From contig NZ_JARKMX010000008.1 of NCBI RefSeq assembly GCF_029360705.1, positions 558,001 to 622,000 on the forward strand: DNA of 64,000 nt. Direction: 5' to 3'. Numbering within the stretch: position 1 is the stretch's first letter; the number at the start of each line of letters is the position of its first letter. This DNA comes from Paraflavitalea pollutisoli. Lineage in GTDB: Bacteria > Bacteroidota > Bacteroidia > Chitinophagales > Chitinophagaceae. Made by a program: the position numbers and the translations under genes. Positions 41,175 to 49,975 of the stretch are shown here, one piece after another. The notes beneath the pieces were generated by a model. It was not told the DNA's origin, ran no database searches, and worked only from the letters and a program-made list of their open reading frames with translations.

Positions 41175-43631
41175 TTATTGGAATAGTCCTTTGTTGGCGG
41201 TGATCGTACCGGGTAACTGCAGGCTGCTGCTGATGGTAGGTTGTAGTCCTTCCGTGAGCGCTTGTTTTACTTCTGCGATGATCCGTTGGTATTCGGGGTT
41301 GGTGGTGGGCTTGGGTGTGAAACTACTTTTTCCTGGTTTGCCACCTTCTCCTACCGGCAACAGTTCCACCTCTCCCATGTGCACTTCAAATACAGGTTCG
41401 ATCTGCACCTCGCCCATTTTTACGGTAAAGGGTTCTTCGATCTTCACGTCTCCCATTTTTACAGTGAAAGGTTCTTCGATCTTTACTTCACCCATGCCCA
41501 CGGTAAAGCCATCTTCGAGGGTGATGCGCGTCACGTCGCGGGTGGCTTTCAGGGTCAGCTTTTTCTTTACAGGTTTACCGCAGGAGGCAGACATCATTTT
41601 ATTCAGCAGCTGCCTGGCCAGCTGGGCCCTCCGGTAGTCTGCCACACGCGCCGGATCGCGCTCTTTGCTGGTATTGGGTTGCTTTGCTTCGCTTTTGTCG
41701 TGTAGCGTTGGTATTGGCGCCATTTCTCCGGGATGGATAGCGGGAATAGGCGCCAGGTATTCCAGCGGCCCCTGCGATCCGTCTTCGTTAACGGGCAACG
41801 GTGTCACGCTGCCATTGCCGGTCTTTACGGAGGGGTGGCTGCCTGCCTGTGCGATCGAGCCGCTGAAGCCATAGCTGATCAGCATATTCGGAACGGCATT
41901 CGCCTCTTTTTTGAGGAGGGTAGAAGCGTCGAAACTGGAGGCACTATTGCTGAGCTGTAACCATTCTTTGCCGCCGGGCAAGTTGACCACAGCGGGGCAG
42001 CTGAAGTTGGGCATATCCGGTACGGGTACCTGCTTCGTCACCTTGGCGGGCGGCGCCACGCAATGGGGCGGCTGAAATTCCATCATTTCCACCACCTGGC
42101 GATATGTGGCGGCCAGGTATTCGGCCGACTGAATGGCCTGTGTCTGCATCACGTTGAGCGGATTACCCGCCAGGTACCAGCTCCAGGTAATATAGGCATT
42201 CAGCCATTGGCGGTGCAGATCGGCATTGCTGTGCAGGAAATTGCGGAACCGGCCATTGACTGTCCGCATATAGGCATTCTCGATGGAGTCGAGTACGACT
42301 TTAAATTGCTTGCAGGTGGCGCCTTTGGTTTTCTCCATCCTGGTCAATACCTGGTTGATGGCTGCGTCGCGCGTTTTCTTCAGCATGGCTTTCCAGGGAA
42401 GAAACTTTTTGATGGAATCGGCGGTAGCGTTCTGCCGTTGCATTTCGTAGGTCACCAGTACTTTGGTCACCTCGGCAGCGGGTTGGCTCATCCAGCTTTG
42501 ACCTTTAAGTGCACTGCTGGCCATGGCTTGCACAAAGGCGTCGTCGCCCTGGTCCACCAGTTTGTCCAGCTCCTTGTTGGTTTGTTCGGTCATCGCTTCG
42601 ATATTTTCTTCCAGCTGGCGGGTCATCTTTTCAAAGGCAGTTTGCCAGGCCAGGTTTACTTCAAAGGAGTCGACATGGTCCAGCAGTTTGGGCACCGTGA
42701 TCCAGTTTTTTGGGAAGTATTCGTAGATGGCAATGTTGCGGCGGATCTTGTTCCAGTCGAGCGGCGATTGTTTTTTGCTGTGGTTGTTCCTTACCTGTTG
42801 GGTGAATGGATTGGGTGCCAATGATTGGGCGTCTGTGTAGCGATCACCTGCTTTGATGGGGTCTCCGATCAATTCTTCAATGATGCCGCCGCAAAGCTGG
42901 GCCTCCGGGTTGGCCGGATTTTGAGCCATGGCCTGCACGTTATAGACCCTGGCGCTGTCGATCTCACCAAGCCCCAGCCAGGCATAAGCGAGGTTGTTGA
43001 ACACTGTGCTGTTGGAGGGCCGTGTTTGTGCCAAGTGTTTCAGCAGTGGCAGGGCATGTTCGGCATATCCGTAATTGGTCAACAGGGCCGCGGCATTGTT
43101 TTGCCAGTTGCTATTGGCCGGGTCGGTGGCTACGGCTTTTAGGGCGAGGGCCATAGCAGCCTGCGGGTGTCCTTGCAGGGAGGCGGTGACGGCTGCATGG
43201 GCGAGCGCGCTTGCCTGGGGCGATTGCGCGATGACCTTTTTGACGAGCGCCATTTCAGTCGCGCTGCCTTTCGCCAGCAGTTTATTGTACAGGCCGCTGG
43301 CATAGCCGCCGATCGTACCTTGCGTCAGGTTGGTTTTAATAGCGATGGCTTTTTTACCGGCCTCTTTGGCGGGGATCAGACTTTTGTTGCTGGTAAAGGC
43401 CGCGTAGTCGGCCGCGGTGGCGTTTTGCTTTTCCAGCTCGGGCATCACGCCCTTCATCATTCGCTTCATGTCCTCCTGCTCTGCGGCACTGAGGCCTTCT
43501 TTGTCCATCGCTTCCTTGAGCAGTTTGTCCATGTCGGGCTGACCGGCAGGTTTGGTGGTCGTTTTCTTTTGTGCCGTCGCCTGCTGTACGAGCAGCAACA
43601 GCAGCAAAACCGGTAAGCAATGCATTTTCAT
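41175..43631 (-). CDS. Exported TPR protein with four-fold 13-residue repeat
   Basis: The 818-residue protein has a signal peptide (MKMHCLPVLLLLLLVQQATAQ). Charged helices (about 25-80) and TPR-like repeats (about 110-270; for example SNSTVFNNLAYAWLGLGEID) follow, then a long helical region (about 290-520; QLEENIEAMTEQTNKELDKL) and a Pro-rich part. Four 13-residue tandem repeats lie at 706-757: EDGFTVGMGEVKI, EEPFTVKMGDVKI, EEPFTVKMGEVQI, EPVFEVHMGEVEL. A short basic/helical tail ends the protein. It is the first gene of the operon and faces the divergent histidine kinase gene across 173 bases. The role is unknown; TPRs and repeats point to binding of other periplasmic or surface proteins. 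Confidence 0.7.
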   Translation of the reverse strand: MKMHCLPVLLLLLLVQQATAQKKTTTKPAGQPDMDKLLKEAMDKEGLSAAEQEDMKRMMKGVMPELEKQNATAADYAAFTSNKSLIPAKEAGKKAIAIKTNLTQGTIGGYASGLYNKLLAKGSATEMALVKKVIAQSPQASALAHAAVTASLQGHPQAAMALALKAVATDPANSNWQNNAAALLTNYGYAEHALPLLKHLAQTRPSNSTVFNNLAYAWLGLGEIDSARVYNVQAMAQNPANPEAQLCGGIIEELIGDPIKAGDRYTDAQSLAPNPFTQQVRNNHSKKQSPLDWNKIRRNIAIYEYFPKNWITVPKLLDHVDSFEVNLAWQTAFEKMTRQLEENIEAMTEQTNKELDKLVDQGDDAFVQAMASSALKGQSWMSQPAAEVTKVLVTYEMQRQNATADSIKKFLPWKAMLKKTRDAAINQVLTRMEKTKGATCKQFKVVLDSIENAYMRTVNGRFRNFLHSNADLHRQWLNAYITWSWYLAGNPLNVMQTQAIQSAEYLAATYRQVVEMMEFQPPHCVAPPAKVTKQVPVPDMPNFSCPAVVNLPGGKEWLQLSNSASSFDASTLLKKEANAVPNMLISYGFSGSIAQAGSHPSVKTGNGSVTPLPVNEDGSQGPLEYLAPIPAIHPGEMAPIPTLHDKSEAKQPNTSKERDPARVADYRRAQLARQLLNKMMSASCGKPVKKKLTLKATRDVTRITLEDGFTVGMGEVKIEEPFTVKMGDVKIEEPFTVKMGEVQIEPVFEVHMGEVELLPVGEGGKPGKSSFTPKPTTNPEYQRIIAEVKQALTEGLQPTISSSLQLPGTITANKGLFQ
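41361..41516 (-). repeat. Four 39-base tandem repeats inside the TPR protein gene
   Basis: Four in-frame 39-base units encode the pattern E-[DEP]-x-F-[TE]-V-x-M-G-[ED]-V-x-[IL]. Units 2 and 3 are almost identical at DNA level, units 1 and 4 more diverged, consistent with stepwise duplication. Alternating hydrophobic residues suggest each unit is a beta-hairpin rung. Confidence 0.85.
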
Positions 43632-43641
43632 ACAATAGGTG

Positions 43642-43693
43642 TTTTGTTACGCCGTCAATTGGCGGGTTTCTATTATCTTTCGTGGTAACAAAA
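43642..43693. promoter_or_regulatory. Long-spaced inverted repeat in the divergent promoter region
   Basis: TTTTGTTAC (43642-43650) and GTAACAAAA (43685-43693) form a perfect 9-base dyad with 34 bases between arms, in the 173-base region between the TPR operon (minus) and the histidine kinase gene (plus). A smaller dyad AACAA/TTGTT lies at about 43687-43698. It is a candidate binding site for the adjacent LuxR-type regulator. Confidence 0.4.
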
Positions 43694-43804
43694 TTGTTGT
43701 GTAGCAGCGGCTGAACCTATACTTGGAATCTAGGATTTTTGAGGCCGTGAGAATCACCTGAAAGGGGGATGGCGTATTTGTCACCGTTAAAATAACTTTA
43801 GGTT

Positions 43805-45817
43805 ATGAAGTTTTCTGTCGCGGGTTGTTTGATCCTCCTCTCCTCTTTGTTGCGTCCGGTATTTGCCCAGCCGGGTAACGACAGCCTGCCACAACGGTTG
43901 TCGGCGATCCGGCAACGGCCATTGGATACCGCGCATGTCAATAGCCTGCGCAGGCTGGCCGGAACAGTCACGGACAGCGACAGCAGTCTGGCCCGGCAAC
44001 TGTTTGAGGAGGCCTTGTCCAAAAGTCTACAACTGGGCGATGTCAATACCATTACCGATTGTTACCGTTTGCTGGGTGTATACCACAGTGCTTTTAACCG
44101 GCGCGACGAAGCACTGCGCTATTACCGGTTATCGGCCGGATCGGCGCAGCAGAACAAGAATTTGTACCTGTTGGCCGGTGTGCAGTACAATATGGGGAAT
44201 ATCTATTACTGGAAAGGGATGTACGACAGCTGTATTCATTACTACCAGCTGGCGGCTGCTGTTTTTGAAGCCCCTGCGGTATTGCAGCAGCAGGGCGTGA
44301 CCGAGAAACAGGTTGACCGGCGCAAGAGTGATCTGTACGGTAGTATGAGTGAAGTGTTCACGACACTCAAAAACCTGGAGAAGGCCGATGTCTACATCGA
44401 TAAAGCGATTGCCATCGCCCGCAAATACAATTCCCCCGCAGCCGCCGATGCCCTGGCGATGTACATGCAAACGAAGGCGGGCAACCATGCCGCCAATGGA
44501 CAAACCGAAGCGGCCCTGCGAATTCGACTGGCCTTTCTGCCGCAAATGGAGCAGGGACAAAATGCGCCCATTTACCGGCAAATGGCTTACCAGCATATCT
44601 CGCAGGAATACCTGCAGCTGAACAAGATCGACTCGGCAGCGTTGTTTGCCAACAAAAGTCTTGCACTGGCCAGTTCTATCAAGGTGCCCAATGCCATCGC
44701 CGCTGCCAACTGGCAGTTGGGGTGTATCGCGCTGCGGCAGCATCAATATCCTCTGGCGGAGCAATACCTGACTGCCGCGAAAGCGCATTACGAAAGCACT
44801 GAAGATCCCGAAGAGCAGCAAAGTTATTACGAGGCGATGCGGGAACTGGCGTACAAGACGGGTAATTATAAGGCGGCTTACGACTATGCAGAAAAGTACC
44901 AGACCATCAGCGATAGTATTGTGCAAAGTGCCCGTGCCAGGGAATTTGCCGAGCGGGAGATGCGGTATGAAACTGAGAAGAAGGAAACGCAGATCAAGTA
45001 CCAGCAAAGCCAGCTGGAGCAACACCGGCTGATCAATTACGGGCTGATCGGCGGATTGCTGGCCCTGGGTGTCATTTTGTTCCTCACCTGGCGCAACTAC
45101 AAAAACCGGCGGCTGCTACAGCAGCAGCGGATACATGAACTGGAAACGGAGAAACAATTATCTGCCACACAATACCTGCTGAAGGGGCAGGAAGATGAAC
45201 GCAATCGCCTGGCCAAAGACCTGCACGATGGTTTGGGCGGACTGCTGAGTGGTGTTAAATTACAACTGGGTGCTATGAAAGGAAATTTGATCCTGAGCGA
45301 AGAAAATGGCCGGTCATTCAACCTGGCCTTGCAAAAACTGGACGAGTCGATCAGCGAGATGCGTCGCGTGGCGCACAACATGATGCCGGAGGCGCTGTTG
45401 AATATGGGCTTGCAGCAGGCCTTGCAGGATTATTGCGATGGTTTGTCCGAAGGGCAGGCATTTGTGATCCACCGGGAGTTTCATGGCCTGGGCGAACGTA
45501 TGGCGGCATCGGTAGAAGTCGTATTGTACAGGATCGTGCAGGAGTTGCTCAACAATGCGGTGCGGCATTCGGGTGCTTCGCGCATCGTGGCGCAGGTGAT
45601 CCGTCAGGACAAAGAAGTGTCGATAACGATTGAAGACAATGGCATTGGGTTCAATACGGCTGCGCAGTCTGCCTTTCGTGGTGTAGGCTTGCGCAATATA
45701 CAATCACGGGTCAATTACCTGCATGGCCAACTGGATATACAATCCACGCCTGGTAAGGGTACTTCTATTCATATTGACTGTTTAATAGAACATGATGAGC
45801 ACAACGGAAAAGATTAG
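43805..45817 (+). CDS. TPR sensor histidine kinase (NarX/LytS-like HisKA_3 type)
   Basis: The 670-residue protein has a signal peptide (MKFSVAGCLILLSSLLRPVFA) and periplasmic TPR repeats (about 60-370). A coiled stretch and one transmembrane helix (LIGGLLALGVILFLTWRN, about 416-433) follow, then a HisKA_3 dimerisation helix with phosphoacceptor His474 (ERNRLAKDLHDGLGGLLSG). The HATPase_c domain has EVVLYRIVQELLNNAVRHSG and ITIEDNGIGF (about 575-625). Its last 26 bases overlap the LuxR-type regulator gene, its cognate partner. Together they probably control the divergent three-gene operon and respond to a periplasmic cue read by the TPRs. Confidence 0.9.
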   Translation: MKFSVAGCLILLSSLLRPVFAQPGNDSLPQRLSAIRQRPLDTAHVNSLRRLAGTVTDSDSSLARQLFEEALSKSLQLGDVNTITDCYRLLGVYHSAFNRRDEALRYYRLSAGSAQQNKNLYLLAGVQYNMGNIYYWKGMYDSCIHYYQLAAAVFEAPAVLQQQGVTEKQVDRRKSDLYGSMSEVFTTLKNLEKADVYIDKAIAIARKYNSPAAADALAMYMQTKAGNHAANGQTEAALRIRLAFLPQMEQGQNAPIYRQMAYQHISQEYLQLNKIDSAALFANKSLALASSIKVPNAIAAANWQLGCIALRQHQYPLAEQYLTAAKAHYESTEDPEEQQSYYEAMRELAYKTGNYKAAYDYAEKYQTISDSIVQSARAREFAEREMRYETEKKETQIKYQQSQLEQHRLINYGLIGGLLALGVILFLTWRNYKNRRLLQQQRIHELETEKQLSATQYLLKGQEDERNRLAKDLHDGLGGLLSGVKLQLGAMKGNLILSEENGRSFNLALQKLDESISEMRRVAHNMMPEALLNMGLQQALQDYCDGLSEGQAFVIHREFHGLGERMAASVEVVLYRIVQELLNNAVRHSGASRIVAQVIRQDKEVSITIEDNGIGFNTAAQSAFRGVGLRNIQSRVNYLHGQLDIQSTPGKGTSIHIDCLIEHDEHNGKD

Positions 45818-46427
45818 TTTGCTGGTGGTCGACGATCACCCGATGGTATTGGAGGGGATGCGGTCGATGCTGGCCCAGTTTGGTTATGTACACCTGACGG
45901 GGCTGGCGAGCAATGCCTGGGAAGCGATGGACTTGATCAAACAAGAGCGGCCGCATATTGTGCTGACGGATATCAATATGCCCGAAGTGAGCGGTATCGA
46001 GCTGGCGGAAAAGATCCGCCGGGAGTTTCCCGGTGTGAAGGTAATTGCGATGAGTACGTTTAAAGAAAGAAGCTATATCGCCCAAATGATACAGCATGGC
46101 GCAGTAGGTTACCTGTTGAAAAGCGCTTCACGCGAAGAGATCGAAGAAGCCCTGCTGCGCGTGTATGAAGGGTATATGTATATGAGTCATCACCTGCACA
46201 TGACGGAACCCGAGCAGCAAGAAACGAAGCAACTGCCGGTGCTGACCTCCCGCGAAAAAGAGGTGTTGCAACTGATCTCCGACGGCTGTACCAATCCTGA
46301 GATCGCGAAGCGGTTGTTCATCAGTCTGCATACGGTGGATACGCACCGGAAAAACCTGCTGACGAAATTCAATGTCAACAATACGGCACTGTTGATCAAG
46401 ATCGCCACGAAGGCGGCGTTGTTGTAA
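45792..46427 (+). CDS. LuxR/NarL-family response regulator
   Basis: The 211-residue protein has a receiver domain (SLLVVDDHPMVLEGMRSML) with phosphoacceptor Asp60 (VLTDINMPEVSG) and Lys in YLLKSAS. The C-terminal GerE/LuxR helix-turn-helix reads LTSREKEVLQLISDGCTNPE then IAKRLFISLHTVDTHRKNLL. The start overlaps the end of the kinase gene by 26 bases; the second Met codon, 3 bases on, is equally possible. It activates or represses target promoters when phosphorylated by the kinase upstream. Confidence 0.92.
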   Translation: MMSTTEKISLLVVDDHPMVLEGMRSMLAQFGYVHLTGLASNAWEAMDLIKQERPHIVLTDINMPEVSGIELAEKIRREFPGVKVIAMSTFKERSYIAQMIQHGAVGYLLKSASREEIEEALLRVYEGYMYMSHHLHMTEPEQQETKQLPVLTSREKEVLQLISDGCTNPEIAKRLFISLHTVDTHRKNLLTKFNVNNTALLIKIATKAALL

Positions 46428-46461
46428 TTTTTTGACTATTTTAGGGCATCAACCTGCTTGT

Positions 46462-47556
46462 ATGTTCAAGTTCCCCGTTTTCATTGTCCTGCTCTTGTTG
46501 TCATTCACTGGTTTTGCCAACTCCTCGTTGCAGATTTCCGTCGACCTCGAAAGTGCCCGCGCGAACGTAGCTGTGCTGGGTAAAAAGTCGGTCAGCGACC
46601 AGGCGCTGAACCAGCTCGCCGATCTCTACGGCAATCAGCAACTGATCCGGAAAGTGAAGGGCTATAGCGGCGCCGGGCGGGAGGTGTTCATCAGTACTTT
46701 GAAGGAACTGGTGACGACCGGCGCCATCAAGGGCAATGATCCGTATGATTGGCGCAGCGTACAAAAAGCGGCGGCGGACATCAAAGCATTGATCACCCGG
46801 ATCGATGCGGATACAGCAGGCTTTCTGCGCGATATCAAAGCCATGATTGCCCCGTATGCTCCGGCAGGATTAGATATTACCGTAAAGGCCTGTTTTCTCG
46901 CTGGTGGCGGCGCGCTGGGATTTACCTGGGGCGGTGAACCGACGTTCAACGTGGCCATGCACAAGCTGCACAATGATCTGCCGGGCACCAAGCTATTGGT
47001 GGCGCATGAGCTCTATCATATCGTACAGTATGCTGGTCAGGCCAAGCTGCCGTGGCCGGCGAAGGATGAACGCCCCCAGTACCTGCAGGCAACTGAAGGC
47101 TTACTGGAAAATTTATGGTCGGAAGGAACCGCCAACCTGGTAGGCGATTTTACGGGTGTTACTGGCGGCAGTGATTTCGCCAGGGAACAAATTACCGAGT
47201 TCACCAAAAACAGCGATCGTCGCCGGGAAAATTTCGCGCTCTTCGAAGCGATCCTGTACAAGAGTTACTGGGATACTGCTTCGCATCGATATGAGCAACA
47301 TTACAATATTTGCTTTTCTACCGCTTTCGATGAAACGGCTTATTTCACGGGTTATGAGATGGCCAAGGCCATTCAGCAGTATCATGGTAAGGAAGCCGTG
47401 GCAGCACAGGTGCTGGCCCATCCGCTTTTGTTTATCGACAGCTATATCAAACTGTACAAAGAAGTGACAGATAAAAAGCTTATCCGGTTCGATGCCTCGA
47501 CGGAGAAGATTGTGGAGGAGCTGATGGCGCTGCGCAAGCAAGCGGCAGGTCAGTAG
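46462..47556 (+). CDS. Exported HExxH zinc metallopeptidase (DUF5700/DUF2268-like)
   Basis: I start at the ATG at 46462 so that the protein opens with a signal peptide (MFKFPVFIVLLLLSFTGFAN, 364 residues); an ATG 30 bases earlier adds a non-native lead. The zinc-binding helix is VAHELYHIVQY with His182, Glu183 and His186. About 35 residues later, NLWSEGTANLVGD holds Glu221, positioned as the third ligand of a gluzincin. The rest is helical. The layout fits the DUF5700 or DUF2268 group of putative secreted peptidases. It lies 34 bases past the regulator gene and might be co-transcribed. Substrate unknown. Confidence 0.78.
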   Translation: MFKFPVFIVLLLLSFTGFANSSLQISVDLESARANVAVLGKKSVSDQALNQLADLYGNQQLIRKVKGYSGAGREVFISTLKELVTTGAIKGNDPYDWRSVQKAAADIKALITRIDADTAGFLRDIKAMIAPYAPAGLDITVKACFLAGGGALGFTWGGEPTFNVAMHKLHNDLPGTKLLVAHELYHIVQYAGQAKLPWPAKDERPQYLQATEGLLENLWSEGTANLVGDFTGVTGGSDFAREQITEFTKNSDRRRENFALFEAILYKSYWDTASHRYEQHYNICFSTAFDETAYFTGYEMAKAIQQYHGKEAVAAQVLAHPLLFIDSYIKLYKEVTDKKLIRFDASTEKIVEELMALRKQAAGQ

Positions 47557-47559
47557 CCC

Positions 47560-49092
47560 CTACTTACCCAACTCCTGCAACCGCTTTTGCGCATTTCCAT
47601 TCTGTGGGTCCAGTTCCAGTGATCGTTTAAAATGTTGAGTGGCTGCTGCCTTGTCTTTTACAAACAGGAAAGCCTCCCCCAGACTATCATACAAGTTGGC
47701 AGAGCTGGGATATAGCTGGATGGCCAGTTGCAATACGGCAATGCCCTTGCGGGAGCTGCCAGGAGTAAAGGTCAATTGCAGTCCGAGGTTGTTGAGCTTG
47801 CCCTCATTGAGCTGAAAGGAGGGGTGTTGTTGCACGATGGACTGGTGCAAAGCTGTCAGGTGATTGTAATCCTGCGCCGCGGCCCGTTCATTAAAATCCT
47901 CGAAGCTGAATGCCTTTTGTACTGCCTGCTTTCTTGCTATGGTCAGCGCTTCCAAGGGTATGCCATTGTCAATGGGTTCTCTTTGCAGGAATTGTACAGC
48001 TTGCTGATCGTTTTTAAGACAAGCGTTGAGGAAGTTCAAGGTATACGATGTTACCCACTGGTACGATTGCATGATCTCGTCATCGGGTTTGTCTTGCCGT
48101 GCGTCCCTATCCTGTAACAGAATACTGGCGGCACTGAAATAAGCATGCGTTAGCTGATGAAACTGCAACCGGTAAGCCTGGCTGTTCACGAGACTGTCAT
48201 AAAAATCAAACCGCGTATTCAGGCTGCTGTCCAGTTTGTCTTCCCGCAACACGGCTTCCGGAATGGCTTTTTGTGCCATATGTATAAAAGGAACGTTCAC
48301 TTTCCGGATGTCGTAGAAGGGGGATTGCTGCAAAGTCTTATACTGATACTTCACGCTGCCATCCAGGCTTACGATCGCTTTGATACGGCTGTTCCTGGTT
48401 TGCGCCAGTACATTGGACAAGCCGCCGAAACTATACCCCATGGTGGCAATTTTATCGGCATCCACCTGCCTGTTGCCCAGCGCGGCCTTTACCAGAAATT
48501 CAATATCCCGGGCCTGTGTTTCCAGGTCCGACACCGTAGCCCCTTCCATATACCGGGTTTCAAATCCCCGGGAAGGGCTGGCGATCACGATGTACCCATG
48601 GCTGGCGAGGAACTCGCACAACACGAAATTTTCGATGGAAGCCCCCTGCAACCCGGGCGCATATACCACTGCTGGAAATTTACCATCGGCAGGCTTTAAT
48701 TGGGCAATAGCCCGCGTCTTTTCTTTCAACCGCTGTTGGTGTTCCGGCGTATTGGTATAGGAGAACCAATTCAGTAGCTGGTCATCGGGCAGGTGCTCCC
48801 ATTCTTCTTCAGCTTTCAGGATGCGCAGGTAATCCAAAACCGTTAAAGAGGTTTTGCCATCCACCTTATCCCTTGAAGGATACCAGATGCTGATCGGTAT
48901 CGGCCGGGCGATATGCTGGTTGTTCCACTCGAAAATTCTTCGGTAGGTTCTGCTGCTATCGGTGGATGTGTAATGTTTGAATCCTACTGCATATTTCCCA
49001 TAGGCGGGAGATAGCTTTTTCAAAGAGACCTGCGCCATTACAGTATAGGAAAGGCTGCTGAATAATACCAGGAGAAGAATAAACAGTCGCAT
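47560..49092 (-). CDS. Exported alpha/beta hydrolase with C-terminal TPR segment
   Basis: The 510-residue protein has a signal peptide (MRLFILLLVLFSSLSYTVMAQ). A dienelactone-hydrolase/PAF-acetylhydrolase-like catalytic domain (about 60-330) carries the oxyanion region AVVYAPGLQGASIE, nucleophile Ser221 in ATMGYSFGGLSN, an Asp at about 240 (VSLDGS) and His at about 316 (QLTHAYFSA). The C-terminal about 100 residues contain a TPR pair (LYDSLGEAFLFVKDKAAATQ; HFKRSLELDPQNGNAQ). This fusion occurs in Bacteroidota. It is probably periplasmic; substrate unknown. It converges with the metallopeptidase gene across 3 bases. Confidence 0.82.
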   Translation of the reverse strand: MRLFILLLVLFSSLSYTVMAQVSLKKLSPAYGKYAVGFKHYTSTDSSRTYRRIFEWNNQHIARPIPISIWYPSRDKVDGKTSLTVLDYLRILKAEEEWEHLPDDQLLNWFSYTNTPEHQQRLKEKTRAIAQLKPADGKFPAVVYAPGLQGASIENFVLCEFLASHGYIVIASPSRGFETRYMEGATVSDLETQARDIEFLVKAALGNRQVDADKIATMGYSFGGLSNVLAQTRNSRIKAIVSLDGSVKYQYKTLQQSPFYDIRKVNVPFIHMAQKAIPEAVLREDKLDSSLNTRFDFYDSLVNSQAYRLQFHQLTHAYFSAASILLQDRDARQDKPDDEIMQSYQWVTSYTLNFLNACLKNDQQAVQFLQREPIDNGIPLEALTIARKQAVQKAFSFEDFNERAAAQDYNHLTALHQSIVQQHPSFQLNEGKLNNLGLQLTFTPGSSRKGIAVLQLAIQLYPSSANLYDSLGEAFLFVKDKAAATQHFKRSLELDPQNGNAQKRLQELGK

Positions 49093-49204
49093 CGAATGGT
49101 TTTAGTGTAGGGAAATTACTGCATTCATCGCGAATACCCTCGGGCCGTTGTGTTTGTCCAGCGTAATTAACAGATCATTGGTCTTTTATTGGGGCAGCCA
49201 ATTG

Positions 49205-49242
49205 AAAAAAGCCGCCCCTGGTGTAGATACACGGAGGCGGCT
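49205..49242 (-). terminator. Rho-independent terminator closing the surface-protein cluster
   Basis: On the minus strand AGCCGCC (49236-49242 complement) and GGCGGCT (49210-49216 complement) form the stem, with an inner GTGTA/TACAC pairing, followed by six T residues (complement of 49205-49210). It lies 35 bases past the stop of the last collagen-like gene at 49278. Confidence 0.88.
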
Positions 49243-49277
49243 ATTGTGTTCAGCCTGCTATTATTATAGAATCACCC

Positions 49278-49949
49278 TTACTCCATCGTTTTGAAATCGG
49301 ACTCCTTCAGCTGGTAACGTTCCATGACTTGCTCCAGCGATAATGCTTTGAGGTCGATTGCACGGCTTCCGCCTCCTATTTGTACCTGGCCGGAGGGGAT
49401 AACGATCACCTTCAAGCCAGAGGCACTATAAGACGGCGCTTTCTGTGCAGCCGGGCTGGTCTGTTGTATATCGGCAACGATACGTACTGACAGGTAATCG
49501 TTGTTGCCTGTCTGATCGCGGTAATTCATCCAGGCTTCATAATTCTCTTCGCCGGTACTGTTGTTGCCCCCGATAAAGGGCATGGCTACCCAGGGAGCCT
49601 CCTGCGTGCTGGTGTTTTTTTTCATTTTTACATATACCAGCACCACCCCTTCCGGAATTGCACCGTCGCGGTCATCTACATAAAACCCGTCGTCATAATT
49701 GACAGAGCTTGCACTACTTGCCCGCTCCAACGTATAACCGGTGGTCAAAAAGGCATTCTTTTTCCAGCGGAATACATGGGCGGCCTGTGAGGTGTAGGCC
49801 TTCACGGCCCCATTACCGGTACCACCACTGCTGCCGGGCGGACCAGGGTTGCCTTGTGGCCCTTCGGGGCCTGCCGGTCCATCGGGTCCCTGTTTGTTGC
49901 AAGCTGTCAATACGGCGATCAGCAGCACATAGTAAAGTATCTTTTGCAT
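49278..49949 (-). CDS. Collagen-like stalk lipoprotein, third of three
   Basis: I use the ATG at 49947-49949, which yields MQKILYYVLLIAVLTAC, a lipoprotein signal with Cys17 (223 residues). Four residues later begins a run of about nine Gly-X-Y triplets (GPDGPAGPEGPQGNPGPPG, then GSSGGTGNG), the longest of the three paralogues. A domain of about 175 residues follows (AHVFRWKKNAFLTTGYTLER; LVYVKMKKNTSTQEAPWVAM; LSVRIVADIQQ), beta-rich in pattern and alignable in outline with the other two. It is the last gene before the terminator at 49205. I infer a lipid-anchored collagen-like rod holding a globular head at the outer-membrane surface; partner unknown. Confidence 0.78.
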   Translation of the reverse strand: MQKILYYVLLIAVLTACNKQGPDGPAGPEGPQGNPGPPGSSGGTGNGAVKAYTSQAAHVFRWKKNAFLTTGYTLERASSASSVNYDDGFYVDDRDGAIPEGVVLVYVKMKKNTSTQEAPWVAMPFIGGNNSTGEENYEAWMNYRDQTGNNDYLSVRIVADIQQTSPAAQKAPSYSASGLKVIVIPSGQVQIGGGSRAIDLKALSLEQVMERYQLKESDFKTME

Positions 49950-49975
49950 GTGAGTTGTTTTAATTGGTATTGATA

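Noticed and set aside
42063-42824. 253-codon plus-strand frame opposite the TPR protein
   Set aside because: Complement of a long coding helix-rich region; His/Gly/Phe-rich pattern typical of shadow frames.
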